62,341 nt of DNA from a virus. Where the stretch lies: positions 1-62,341 of IMG/VR virus record IMGVR_UViG_3300042485_001404, one strand, 5' to 3'. A program made the translations under genes and the position numbers. Under the pieces are notes generated by a model. That model made no database searches. It had not been told where the DNA came from and saw only the letters and a program-made list of their open reading frames with translations. This document shows positions 15,807 through 23,675 of this stretch, piece by piece; the stretch's first letter is position 1, and each line of letters opens with the position of its first letter.

Positions 15807-16993
15807 TTACTAGAAGTACCATAGGGTCTATGAAAACTTCCCAGTTTGAAATGACTGCTGTTATTGCTAATGATTACATTCCTTTATTTGCTTTTCAACA
15901 AGCTATAATTCATGATGAAGTTATTGGTTACTACAATAAACCTTCAAGAGAAGATTGTCTTGTTAAAGCTAACACTATTAAAAACATCAGAGATGCTTTT
16001 GAAATGGCTCATAACCCAAGGAAAATCAATATCAATGGCAGGAATTTTATTATAGCTAAAGGAGTTTTTCTTTCAGAGTCAGGGGAAACCCTAATGATTT
16101 GCTCTATGAAGAAAGAACACTTTTTAAATCCAAGTGTAGATAACTTCTCTGATTATTATTCACTTGGTAAATCCACATTCTCCTACTCAAATTATGTTTT
16201 ATTTTACTCCACTTCTTTTTTCACTGACCCTAGTCTAAGTGCCTTAAATAGGAGACTTCAAAAAGAGATGTTACAATTTTGCTATGAAAAAGGAATAGAA
16301 GTCAGAATGCTGCCTTCATCAGAAATTGAAAAGAATACCTTTGCAAAATTATTTGAAGTCAAAAAGACAAAGTCTTTGACACAATTAGAAGCCTACATGG
16401 CACAAGTACTACCAAACTTTTTACACAATGGAGGAGAGGACACCTTTATTGAGCAAGATTTTGAACCAGTAGTATATGAACATGAAGAAGAACTTTCTGT
16501 AGAACAAGAAGCTTTATTGTATGATTCTGAAGCTCAACCTGAAGAAGAATTTGATGATGATGAAATTTGGGATGATGATTTAGAAGCAAATAATGAATTA
16601 GCTGCTGAATTAGCTGAATTAGCTGCTGAAGCTGCTCAATTTGATCAACCTTTAGACCCACCTACTGTAAATACAGAAGATTGGGAAGGAGGTTGGGAAG
16701 AAGCTGAACAAGCTGTTGAAGAATTAGAAAGACAAGTAGAAAGACAATCAGATGAGGAAGTTACCCATATAACTCAACCTTATTCTGAAAACCCTATTTT
16801 ATACAGATTTATGTCATATCCAGTTACACAAGGAGAATGTTATGTCCCTGTTAGAAATGAGGATAACTTTGAGTCTGAAATTGTTAGACAACAACGTAGA
16901 GAACAAATAGAGCAAGATTTTGCTTTATTTAGTCTCCACAATACTGTTACAACTTCTAATCCTTCAATAGAGCTTATTGATGATACAGAATAG
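15803..16993 (+). CDS. Unknown acidic protein coupled to the E1 gene, 396 aa
   Basis: Not recognised. Residues 1-195 look like a folded alpha/beta domain (for example NINGRNFIIAKGVFLSESG near 75-93). Residues about 215-310 are very acidic with an Ala/Glu/Leu helical repeat (ELAAELAELAAEAA) and a DDDEIWDDD patch; the last 80 residues are polar. It overlaps the E1-like gene by ATGA, so it is probably translated with the Ubl cassette and may be a target, adaptor or regulator of it. No E3, nuclease or membrane signature is visible. Confidence 0.75.
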   Translation: MITRSTIGSMKTSQFEMTAVIANDYIPLFAFQQAIIHDEVIGYYNKPSREDCLVKANTIKNIRDAFEMAHNPRKININGRNFIIAKGVFLSESGETLMICSMKKEHFLNPSVDNFSDYYSLGKSTFSYSNYVLFYSTSFFTDPSLSALNRRLQKEMLQFCYEKGIEVRMLPSSEIEKNTFAKLFEVKKTKSLTQLEAYMAQVLPNFLHNGGEDTFIEQDFEPVVYEHEEELSVEQEALLYDSEAQPEEEFDDDEIWDDDLEANNELAAELAELAAEAAQFDQPLDPPTVNTEDWEGGWEEAEQAVEELERQVERQSDEEVTHITQPYSENPILYRFMSYPVTQGECYVPVRNEDNFESEIVRQQRREQIEQDFALFSLHNTVTTSNPSIELIDDTE

Positions 16994-17036
16994 TTCCAAA
17001 AGGTGTTAAGTGATTTATTAACTCTTAAAATCTTAT

Positions 17037-17549
17037 ATGGGAATTGGAGCAACAAACAAAAGAAAGGGAAGTACTGCAGAGAGATTTTATGCCAAGTTCT
17101 TTAGAGAATTAGGTTTTACTTTCTGTGAAACTTCCCGTTTTGTAAGCAAAAAGCATGACAATGCAAAGATAGACTTGATGTACATTCCTTTTAATTTACA
17201 AATTAAAGCAGGTATTCAAAAAAATATGAATCCTGGTAAGGAATTGTTTATGATGGCTACTTCAATTGCTAGCATGTTTCCTTTAGAAGATGATGTTCAT
17301 AAAAGGCCTTGTTTATTAGTTCACTACAAACAAGGTAAGCCTGGAGTTAAAAGAACTCCAGAGATGGAAATGGTGTATATGTCTATGATACAGTTTGATT
17401 TATTTAGAAGTAAAAGCCCTCAGTTAGAGTACTCTATGCTGAAGGACTTCAAGTTTGACTTGAATTCTGAATTTAAAACTGTTGTAGGCATGACACTAGA
17501 CCATTTTAAAAATGAAGTAATCTTAAAACAATATGTAACATGTCAATAA
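17037..17549 (+). CDS. PD-(D/E)XK endonuclease, Holliday-resolvase-like
   Basis: Nuclease fold seen from an early Glu E15 in GSTAERFYAKFF, D46 in AKIDLM and Q55-x-K57 in LQIKAG, the E-x(n)-D-x(n)-QxK pattern of archaeal Holliday-junction resolvase and phage VRR-type enzymes. Length 170 aa fits. It would cut branched DNA before packaging or in recombination. The gene begins 43 bases after the preceding stop and overlaps the next nuclease gene by 10 bases, so two PD-(D/E)XK enzymes are made together. Confidence 0.75.
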   Translation: MGIGATNKRKGSTAERFYAKFFRELGFTFCETSRFVSKKHDNAKIDLMYIPFNLQIKAGIQKNMNPGKELFMMATSIASMFPLEDDVHKRPCLLVHYKQGKPGVKRTPEMEMVYMSMIQFDLFRSKSPQLEYSMLKDFKFDLNSEFKTVVGMTLDHFKNEVILKQYVTCQ

Positions 17550-18691
17550 TTGTAGCTACAAAACAACAAGTACAAGAGTACTATGAGACTGATGCCTTAG
17601 GTCAGTCTAAATTAAAATTATTATTAGGAGATTTGGGTTCTTTTCACAAAGAATTTGATTCTTCAGCAGAGCATTTCTTAATAGGTTCTGCAGTAGATTG
17701 TATTTTAACTAATTCAAAACAAGCTTTTGAAGAAGACTATTACATATCAGAGATAGAAAAACTACCTTCTGATGCTATAGTAGAGATTCTAAAGTTAGTT
17801 CACAATGAGTTATTAGAAGACTATGCAGAACATCTAGAAGTAATTATAGGTCAAGAGAATCCTTTACCTGTAACCCCTTTCTATCAATTTGTAGGAGAGT
17901 TGAAAAATTGGGCAGCATACATTCTAGATGCTTGTGAGAAAACAGGTTGGCAACCAAGATGGGGTGATGATGCTAAATTAAAGAATGTAATAGAACCTGG
18001 TTCTGAGTATTTCTTAGATTTATGCAAGGCTTTTGGAAAAACTGTAATAAGTAAAACTCAAGCTAACACTATCCTATCTATTGTTGACTCCTTGGAGACT
18101 AGTCCAAGAACCTCAATTTTCTTTAACAGAGAACTTTATGGACAATTACCTGAAAGTCTAACAGTTTACTATCAATTTCCTATTTACTTTGAGTATAGAG
18201 GAGTTAGTTGTAAAGCCTTGTTAGACATGGTTTTTGTAGGTAGAGATGAGGAAGGTAATCTATTAAGTGTTACAGGAGTAGATTTAAAAACTATGAATGG
18301 TAACACTTTCTATTTCCCTAGTAGTGTAAGGGCAAGAAGATATGATATCCAAGCTGCTTGGTACACTCTTGCTTTACAAACACATTTTGCAATTCCAGAA
18401 GATTCTAGTATTATGAAACCTTTCCAATTTGTTGTGGAGTCTACTTCATATCAAGGAAAACCTTTGAATTTTGTTGTTGATGCTTCCTTATTAAAAATGG
18501 GAAGATTTGGTAGAAAAGCTGTTATGTCTAATGAAGATTTTATGTCAACTACACTTCAATATGAAATCAAAGGCTTTGAAAAACTCTTAGATCTCTATAT
18601 TTATCATTCTGAGAATGGTTTTAGAGAAGAAAGAGAAATTCAAGAAGCAGGGGTTGAACCACTAGTAATCAACTGGGATGGTGTTATCTAA
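17540..18691 (+). CDS. PD-(D/E)XK nuclease of RecB/RecE-Cas4 type, 383 aa
   Basis: Catalytic residues D229 (LLDMVFV) and D248-L-K250 (GVDLKTM) in the usual strand-turn-strand order, followed by a helix with RRYDIQAAWYTLAL (Q-motif typical of RecB-family nucleases). N-terminal SQSKLKLLLGD-like helix and GSAVDCIL (G-x-x-D in place of the G-x-x-H motif) also fit. Such enzymes resect double-stranded ends to 3' tails that an annealing ATPase such as the one at 8651 can use. Overlaps the neighbours on both sides (10 and 14 bases). Confidence 0.82.
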   Translation: MSIIVATKQQVQEYYETDALGQSKLKLLLGDLGSFHKEFDSSAEHFLIGSAVDCILTNSKQAFEEDYYISEIEKLPSDAIVEILKLVHNELLEDYAEHLEVIIGQENPLPVTPFYQFVGELKNWAAYILDACEKTGWQPRWGDDAKLKNVIEPGSEYFLDLCKAFGKTVISKTQANTILSIVDSLETSPRTSIFFNRELYGQLPESLTVYYQFPIYFEYRGVSCKALLDMVFVGRDEEGNLLSVTGVDLKTMNGNTFYFPSSVRARRYDIQAAWYTLALQTHFAIPEDSSIMKPFQFVVESTSYQGKPLNFVVDASLLKMGRFGRKAVMSNEDFMSTTLQYEIKGFEKLLDLYIYHSENGFREEREIQEAGVEPLVINWDGVI

Positions 18692-19304
18692 AGTAGCTGA
18701 ATCAAAAATGGAAATAGAGATTGGGAAATTATACATTAACAGAACTGTTAAGTATTTAGTTCCTGGTCTTGGTTTCTATGGACCTACCTTAAAGACTAAA
18801 CTAAACTTAGTCTTTAAGTTGGCCTTTGGTGTACATGATGCTCTTTTAGAAGGGTCTCATTTAGAAGGACAAAAGAATATCTTTATTCTTGTAGACAAAT
18901 TGGTAAGACCTGAATTATTCCAAAACTTTATGGATTGGGTAAAACATCAGGAATACTATGTGACAGACTATACCTATGATTCAATCATGGAAGCTCACAG
19001 TAGAAAACACATGATAGTACTAGCTTATCCTCCTTCAATGGGAGATACTTATGATAAGTTTTTACGAGGAAAGTACAGCAAAATGTACACTAAAAAGGAA
19101 GTTACTGATTATTTTCTAGAGGAATCTAAGACAGAAGCAAGACAAGTTTTTTATAAGACAGTTCATGCTAAGGATAGATTTATTTCTTTAATTAAGAAAA
19201 CCTTTGGTACTCAACTAGAACCACAAGACTTTTTGAAAGGCTTTTGGGAGTTTGATCTCCCACCTAGTAAAGAAGAAGAATTTTTTAACACATTTAAAAT
19301 TTAA
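18678..19304 (+). CDS. Unknown protein, 208 aa
   Basis: Not recognised. Soluble alpha/beta chain with an aromatic-rich segment MDWVKHQEYYVTDYTYD near 94-110 and a helical C-terminus. It overlaps the RecE-like nuclease by 14 bases and ends two bases before the histone-like gene. Met11 at 18708 is an alternative start. Context suggests recombination or DNA metabolism; nothing catalytic is visible. Confidence 0.7.
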   Translation: MVLSKVAESKMEIEIGKLYINRTVKYLVPGLGFYGPTLKTKLNLVFKLAFGVHDALLEGSHLEGQKNIFILVDKLVRPELFQNFMDWVKHQEYYVTDYTYDSIMEAHSRKHMIVLAYPPSMGDTYDKFLRGKYSKMYTKKEVTDYFLEESKTEARQVFYKTVHAKDRFISLIKKTFGTQLEPQDFLKGFWEFDLPPSKEEEFFNTFKI

Positions 19305-19306
19305 TT

Positions 19307-19483
19307 ATGAACACTATTGAACAAATTGAAGCACAAGTTGCACAATTAAAATTAGAAGGAGAGAAATTCTTCACAAAAGGAAACAAGTCTGCAGGAACTA
19401 GACTAAGAAAACTTGCAATGGACATTACAAAGAATTGTAAAGCCCTAAGAATTGAAGTACTTGAGGAAAAAAGTAAAGCTTAA
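19307..19483 (+). CDS. Histone H1-like (Hc1-type) basic protein, 58 aa
   Basis: Short protein (start ATG at 19307, stop TAA at 19481-19483). The segment GNKSAGTRLRKLAMDITK (25-42) is the hallmark of the bacterial histone H1-like family frequent in Bacteroidota and their phages; the rest is helix rich in Lys and Glu. The family binds DNA and compacts nucleoids. It could coat replicating phage DNA or alter host chromatin. It is preceded by two bases after the 18678 gene and followed by a strong terminator, so it is the last gene of that transcript and may be made in quantity. Confidence 0.8.
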   Translation: MNTIEQIEAQVAQLKLEGEKFFTKGNKSAGTRLRKLAMDITKNCKALRIEVLEEKSKA

Positions 19484-19495
19484 TTTCAAAAATCA

Positions 19496-19533
19496 GAGGG
19501 GGACATCAATGTCCCTCTCTTAATTTTATTTTT
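19496..19533 (+). terminator. Intrinsic terminator after histone-like gene
   Basis: Stem of 10 bp with one G-U pair (19496-19505 with 19510-19519), loop TCAA, followed by a T-rich tract running up to the next start codon at 19534. Confidence 0.85.
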
Positions 19534-19761
19534 ATGTCATACAACATAATCCTTACAGCTTATCAGCCTGGATTTACTCCTGAGTTTAAAAATTGGATTA
19601 AAAAGAACATTTCACCTACTATGGTTAATGCAAACCTTGAGGATGAAGAAGCAAGTTACTTTTTAGACACAATTATGGAAGAAAGCCTTCTAATGTCTCC
19701 TGAAGACTATGCATTATTAACTGAGTTACAACTTCAAAACATAGAATATGTCGAATTTTAG
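19534..19761 (+). CDS. Small unknown protein, 75 aa
   Basis: Not recognised. Acidic, mostly helical; contains NLEDEEASYFLDTIMEE near 35-51. Starts directly behind the terminator at 19496-19533, so it relies on read-through or an unseen promoter. It overlaps the next gene by 14 bases. Confidence 0.65.
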   Translation: MSYNIILTAYQPGFTPEFKNWIKKNISPTMVNANLEDEEASYFLDTIMEESLLMSPEDYALLTELQLQNIEYVEF

Positions 19762-20101
19762 AATTTCAGAAGCAGATTTTGATCACATTGTTAATGACAG
19801 GTGTATCTTAATCAAAAGAGTCCTTGTAGAAAAGGCAAAAGAATACAGAAGAAACAATGACCCTTTACACAATTTTAGAATAGCTGCTAAGGTGCAAAAT
19901 ACAACTGAAGAGAAAGCTCTTTGGGGATTTGCTGCTAAACACTATGTATCCTTTTTAGATATCATCAATGATATAGAACAAGGAAATATACCTACAACAG
20001 AAATTGTAGAAGAAAAAATAGGAGACCTTATCAATTATCTCATTTTATGTGAGGCCAGTATTAAAGAAAAAATAATCAATAAATCAAATAATCATGCTTA
20101 A
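19748..20101 (+). CDS. DUF1599 / nucleotide-modification-associated protein, 117 aa
   Basis: Pattern KAKEYRRNNDPLHNFRIAA (28-46), then ALWGFAAKHYVSFLDI and EEKIGDLINYLILCEA (84-99) is typical of the DUF1599 / nucleotide-modification-associated domain 1 family, a MazG-like helical fold found in many phages. Members are linked to nucleotide metabolism in phages with altered DNA bases or pools. The acidic positions E84, E85 and D89 could hold a metal. Start overlaps the preceding gene by 14 bases and the end overlaps the next gene by 8. Confidence 0.7.
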   Translation: MSNFRISEADFDHIVNDRCILIKRVLVEKAKEYRRNNDPLHNFRIAAKVQNTTEEKALWGFAAKHYVSFLDIINDIEQGNIPTTEIVEEKIGDLINYLILCEASIKEKIINKSNNHA

Positions 20102-20726
20102 AAGACTAGAAAAACATTGCAGCACATCAAAAGATGGAAGAATAGCTTTGTCAAATACCCTTGTGGAAACTGCTATTAAATTACATAATTGCCCAATTAG
20201 AGTTACTTGTGCAGATTATCCTGGAGAAGAGTCTATCTACTCTATTAGTGATTTAACTAGCCCTGTACCTACTAGTGGACCTTACCCTGACCAATTTAGA
20301 CCTGGAAGTACTTATAGTCTATTACATTTTCAATGGAAAGGTACTCCTATGGAATCTGATGTGGAGATTTCTGAAGAAGATACTGAACCTAATGCTACTG
20401 TGTTTGAAAATAAAGAAGAGAATCTTGTAGAAGCTCTTGATGAAATTAAACCTCGTAAAGGATACTACATTATGGAAATTCCTGTGGTAGTAACTACTTA
20501 CCAAAGAATTGAAGTAAGTTTAACAGAGTATATTGGAAGAAAAGTTACAACAATTAGACAAGAAAGAGGTTTAACTCAACTTCAATTAGCTAACCTAACA
20601 GGAAAACTGTCTCAAACTGCAATAAGCACTGTTGAAAGTGGTGTTGGAAACCCTCAACTTATGTCTTTACAACTTATAGCAGATGCTTTTGGGATGGATT
20701 TAATGGAATTAATGCCTACTGTATAA
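20094..20726 (+). CDS. XRE-type HTH regulator with unique N-terminal domain, 210 aa
   Basis: The C-terminal 60 residues are a clear XRE/Cro-type helix-turn-helix (IRQERGLTQLQLANLTG, then QTAISTVESG and LQLIADAFG), placed at about 150-205. The N-terminal 100 residues contain ADYPGEESIYSISDL and are not recognised; an acidic linker (EISEEDTEPNATVFENKEE) joins the halves. A DNA-binding domain at the C-terminus is less usual for XRE repressors. It is probably a phage transcription switch, with the N-terminal part sensing or binding something. It lies in mid-block among small genes. Confidence 0.82.
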   Translation: MLKRLEKHCSTSKDGRIALSNTLVETAIKLHNCPIRVTCADYPGEESIYSISDLTSPVPTSGPYPDQFRPGSTYSLLHFQWKGTPMESDVEISEEDTEPNATVFENKEENLVEALDEIKPRKGYYIMEIPVVVTTYQRIEVSLTEYIGRKVTTIRQERGLTQLQLANLTGKLSQTAISTVESGVGNPQLMSLQLIADAFGMDLMELMPTV

Positions 20727-20746
20727 TTATTTAAAGCCTCAATATT

Positions 20747-20992
20747 ATGAATCAAAAAATCAAAATAGGAAACCTCACTGTAGATGTTTTTTTTAATGAG
20801 TATGATAAAGTCCTAAAGACTAGGAAACAAGTTTATGGACATGAACTTACTTCTAAAGATAGAGCTGCTATTAATCATGGTTTAGATGATACTGATTTTG
20901 GAGAGTTTTATAGATATGAAGATTCTGAAAAAGAAATCACAGGCATGTTCAATGTTGTGATGGCAGAAGAAGAAGATGAAGATGATGAGTGA
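20747..20992 (+). CDS. Small unknown acidic protein, 81 aa
   Basis: Not recognised. N-terminal beta-like segment, central helix with RAAINHGLDDTDFGEFY and a very acidic C-terminus (EEEDEDDE). A run of eight T at about 20788 lies within the frame but the reading is uninterrupted. Overlaps the next frame by up to 17 bases. Confidence 0.65.
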   Translation: MNQKIKIGNLTVDVFFNEYDKVLKTRKQVYGHELTSKDRAAINHGLDDTDFGEFYRYEDSEKEITGMFNVVMAEEEDEDDE

Positions 20993-21188
20993 ATTATCTA
21001 AGCTATCAAAAATGAGGAATTGGTCTAAATACAGGCTAATGGGAGTTAATTTTCCTAGAGAAGGATTAACTTTGCAGGAACAAAGTGAAATTTGTGAAAT
21101 TCAAAGTAAGATTTTAAATATCCTAAAGAAATGGGATGAAAGAAGTTTAGAACTTAATATAGTACCTAGAAAAAAAGCAACAATATGA
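20976..21188 (+). CDS. Small unknown basic protein, up to 70 aa
   Basis: Not recognised. Helical, with KMRNWSKYRLMGVN near 13 and a basic C-terminus. Three in-frame ATG codons (20976, 20982, 20985) precede the folded part; the last gives MSELSK and the smallest overlap with the previous gene. The 3' end overlaps the next start by ATGA. Confidence 0.6.
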   Translation: MKMMSELSKLSKMRNWSKYRLMGVNFPREGLTLQEQSEICEIQSKILNILKKWDERSLELNIVPRKKATI

Positions 21189-21409
21189 CACAAGTAAATT
21201 TAGAAAGAACTCCTTATGCTAAACATTTGTATTACAATGGTGTTTACACTTACAAAGACACTCCTTATGATTTTATTCTATCAGAAGAAGTTTCAGAAAA
21301 TGATATTAATTCTCGTATCATTATTGAATTTGATGCAGATGTAATACCTTTTGATAGAGACAAAGCTAGAAAAGAGATCTTAGGTCTTTATAATCCTGAA
21401 AAACTATGA
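21185..21409 (+). CDS. Small unknown protein, 74 aa
   Basis: Not recognised. A small alpha/beta chain (TPYAKHLYYNGVYTYKDT near 10-27). ATGA overlaps on both sides tie it to the ThyX gene, so it may be a partner or simply part of the same transcript. Confidence 0.6.
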   Translation: MTQVNLERTPYAKHLYYNGVYTYKDTPYDFILSEEVSENDINSRIIIEFDADVIPFDRDKARKEILGLYNPEKL

Positions 21410-22485
21410 AGACAAAAATTAGTGCTACAATAGTAGCCCACTCTGTAAATGAGCAAGGAGATGAGTTAATCTCAGTCCTTGCTACATTTCCTAGAATTAT
21501 CTTAGCTGAGGTAAATACTCACAGGATGCTTTCTAAGAACACATCTTCTTCAAGAGCTATTCCATTTGCTAAAATGGTAGAAACTATTCAGAATGACCCA
21601 TTTATTCCTATTGCTTGGCAAAAAGCACACTCAGGTATGCAAGGTACTGAGTATCTAAATGCTTTTGACTCTGAGTGTGCTAAAGAAGATTGGTTAACTG
21701 CTATGGAATATGCAGTAGAAGTAGCAAGTAATTCTAATAAAATAGGTGTTACTAAACAGCTTTGTAACAGATTGTTAGAACCTTTTATGTGGACTACTAT
21801 GTTAATTACAGGACCTAAATCAGGTTGGGACAATTTCTTTAACTTGAGGTGTCCTGAATACAGAGACAGATCTATTAAAGGAGGAGGCTCTTTATATATT
21901 CATAGGAGTAAGAAAGAGTTTTTAAAGTATGATTATGGACAACATGCTAAAGATTTTACAGATTTAGAGTGGTTTAAAATTAATGAAGGCCAAGCTGAAA
22001 TTCATATTATGGACTTAGCTGAGAAGATTTATGATGCTTATAATGAAAGTACTCCTAGAGTATTAAAAGCTGGAGAATGGCATATTCCTTTTGAAAATAA
22101 GATGACAGAGCCTTTCTTTAAAACTACTACAGATGAGAATGGTACTCTATCTTGGATTCCTTTACCAGGATTTGATGCTGGTGCAAAAGAATGGCTTGAA
22201 AATCAAAAAGTTAAAGTCTCTGTGTCCATGGCAGCAAGAACTTCTTATACTGTAGTAGGAGAAGAAAAAGCTATTGACTATGAAGCTATGATTAAGTTAC
22301 ATGATAGATTACTTGCTCAAAATCCTCCTCACAGTTCTCCTTTAGAACATTGTGCAAAAGCTATGACTCAAGAAGAATATTGGTCTTCTTTTGGAACTAC
22401 TTCTCAAAACACTAAAGGTAATGGGTGGTGTAACAACTTGAAAGGATTTATTCCTTATAGGTATTTAGTAGACAATGGAAATTAA
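21406..22485 (+). CDS. thyX: FAD-dependent thymidylate synthase (ThyX), reordered form
   Basis: Makes dTMP from dUMP with methylene-tetrahydrofolate and FAD. The ThyX signature, normally RHRxxSxNxxSxR, is THRMLSKNTSSSR at 38-50. A second part has WDNFFNLR near 138-145 and GQAEIHIMDLAEKI near 194. The C-terminal part carries AARTSY (about 275) and HSSPLEH (about 310), elements that come before the RHR motif in standard ThyX. The chain is 359 aa against about 220-250, with extra residues between NLR and QAEI. This order is known in some phage ThyX-like proteins, so it is not unique. Dependent on the phage's own nucleotide supply. The start overlaps the previous gene by ATGA. Confidence 0.85.
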   Translation: MKTKISATIVAHSVNEQGDELISVLATFPRIILAEVNTHRMLSKNTSSSRAIPFAKMVETIQNDPFIPIAWQKAHSGMQGTEYLNAFDSECAKEDWLTAMEYAVEVASNSNKIGVTKQLCNRLLEPFMWTTMLITGPKSGWDNFFNLRCPEYRDRSIKGGGSLYIHRSKKEFLKYDYGQHAKDFTDLEWFKINEGQAEIHIMDLAEKIYDAYNESTPRVLKAGEWHIPFENKMTEPFFKTTTDENGTLSWIPLPGFDAGAKEWLENQKVKVSVSMAARTSYTVVGEEKAIDYEAMIKLHDRLLAQNPPHSSPLEHCAKAMTQEEYWSSFGTTSQNTKGNGWCNNLKGFIPYRYLVDNGN

Positions 22486-23320
22486 GAAACAGAAAACCAA
22501 AACCTTAGTTACCAGAGATAATAGTAGGAGCAGTGATGCCATTGCTCCTAACTTTATTTATGGTTGTCTAGGAGGTTGTATGAAGTCTTATTGTTATGTT
22601 GGTAGGTATAATCATGATAAAGTCTATATCAATGAAAATACAGAGCAAATTTTAGCCTCTATCTATGCTTGGGTTGATTCTAAACCTTGGCCTAAAGAGT
22701 CCAATCAAGTAGATGATACTTACTATTGTGTTGACATAGGGTGTAGTACTGATGTAGCTTTACACAGTAAACACTATAATTGGCAACAGGTATTTGATTT
22801 TTTCAATACCCAATACAAAGTAAAATCAACTTTTGCTACTAAATATCCTACTAAGTTTAAGCTAGATGAGTACAACTTAACTCCAGGTAAACACAGGATA
22901 AGGGTAAGTCTTATGCCTCAAAAGATCTCAAGTATCCTAGAACCCAATACTGACAGCATAGCTGATAGAATTGCTATGATACCTGTACTCCAAAAGAAAA
23001 TGGAAGTGCATATTAATTTTAGTCCAATAGTCTACTACCCTGGTTGGTTAGAAGACTATGAAGATTTGTTTAAGCAACTTCAAGGATTAGAGTTTAAATC
23101 AGAGTGTATATTTGTGACTTACAATAAGATACAAGCTGAAAGAAATAATCCTGATGTGAATTATTACTTGTGGCAGCCTGATTTGCAAGAAGCTAAAAAC
23201 TCTGAATATGCTGCTGACAATATTAGATACAAGTACCAATTTAAGTATGTACTTGTAGATGATTTTAAAGAAGCTTATTCTAAATATTTTCCTTTAGAGA
23301 GTATCAGATATATCTTTTAG
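22475..23320 (+). CDS. Radical-SAM protein, spore photoproduct lyase-like, 281 aa
   Basis: Cluster motif CLGGCMKSYCYVGR (31-44) gives three cysteines, C31, C35 and C40. Spacing C-x3-C-x4-C differs from the usual C-x3-C-x2-C. The opening IAPNFIYG before the cluster resembles the spore-photoproduct-lyase-like proteins known in phages and marine bacteria, and the rest (residues 80-281) fits a partial TIM barrel. The family repairs UV thymine dimers or carries out unknown radical chemistry. It follows ThyX with an 11-base overlap, so a link to thymine metabolism or repair is plausible. Confidence 0.65.
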   Translation: MEIKKQKTKTLVTRDNSRSSDAIAPNFIYGCLGGCMKSYCYVGRYNHDKVYINENTEQILASIYAWVDSKPWPKESNQVDDTYYCVDIGCSTDVALHSKHYNWQQVFDFFNTQYKVKSTFATKYPTKFKLDEYNLTPGKHRIRVSLMPQKISSILEPNTDSIADRIAMIPVLQKKMEVHINFSPIVYYPGWLEDYEDLFKQLQGLEFKSECIFVTYNKIQAERNNPDVNYYLWQPDLQEAKNSEYAADNIRYKYQFKYVLVDDFKEAYSKYFPLESIRYIF

Positions 23321-23337
23321 TATTAAAGATTAATCTG

Positions 23338-23345
23338 TATATTTG
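23338..23345 (+). promoter_or_regulatory. Candidate Bacteroidota-type -7 promoter element
   Basis: TATATTTG matches the TAnnTTTG consensus of Bacteroidota promoters, 21 bases before the ATG at 23367 and in the only notable gap (46 bases) of this region. A clear -33 TTTG is not seen; TTTTAG stands in about the right place. Confidence 0.5.
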
Positions 23346-23366
23346 TAAATAATTAAATTTAAACAT

Positions 23367-23675
23367 ATGAAAATCATTGGTAAAAGAGTACTTGTTGAAC
23401 AAACAAGTGTAAAAAAAGAAGACCTTATCATTCAATTAGATAAGAACAAAGGTTCAAACTTAATAGTAACCTTTAAAGTAGTTCAAATGGGGACAGAGTG
23501 CCCTACTGGACTTGGAGAAGTTGTGGTAGGAGATATTCCTATTTTTGCTGAGCATGTTAGTTTTAGTGGTCATAAAATGATAGATGTAGTAAAAGATGCT
23601 AAAGGAGAAGTTCTTAAAGCTGTTGCTCACACTGTTGTTTACTATGATGATATCATTGCTACAGAAAATGACTAG
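23367..23675 (+). CDS. GroES-like co-chaperonin candidate, 102 aa
   Basis: The order of elements resembles the 10-kDa chaperonin: a first strand with GKRVLVEQ (5-12), a loop, GEVVVGDIPIF (50-60), and a closing strand VVYYDDIIATE (90-100) like the typical ESDILAV end. Length 102 aa matches GroES. Phages such as T4 replace host GroES to fold their capsid. The mobile-loop residues are not conserved enough for me to be sure. It is preceded by a candidate promoter, so it may be expressed separately from the upstream block. Confidence 0.45.
   Translation: MKIIGKRVLVEQTSVKKEDLIIQLDKNKGSNLIVTFKVVQMGTECPTGLGEVVVGDIPIFAEHVSFSGHKMIDVVKDAKGEVLKAVAHTVVYYDDIIATEND

Noticed and set aside
16590-16650. Repeat GCTGAATTAGCTGAATTAGCT as an iteron origin
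   Set aside because: In-frame coding for an Ala/Glu/Leu helix and too few units; no further AT-rich or DnaA-like sites.
20785-20800. A run of eight T as a frameshift site in the 20747 gene
   Set aside because: The zero frame remains open to a normal acidic end and no stimulating structure or useful alternate frame was seen.
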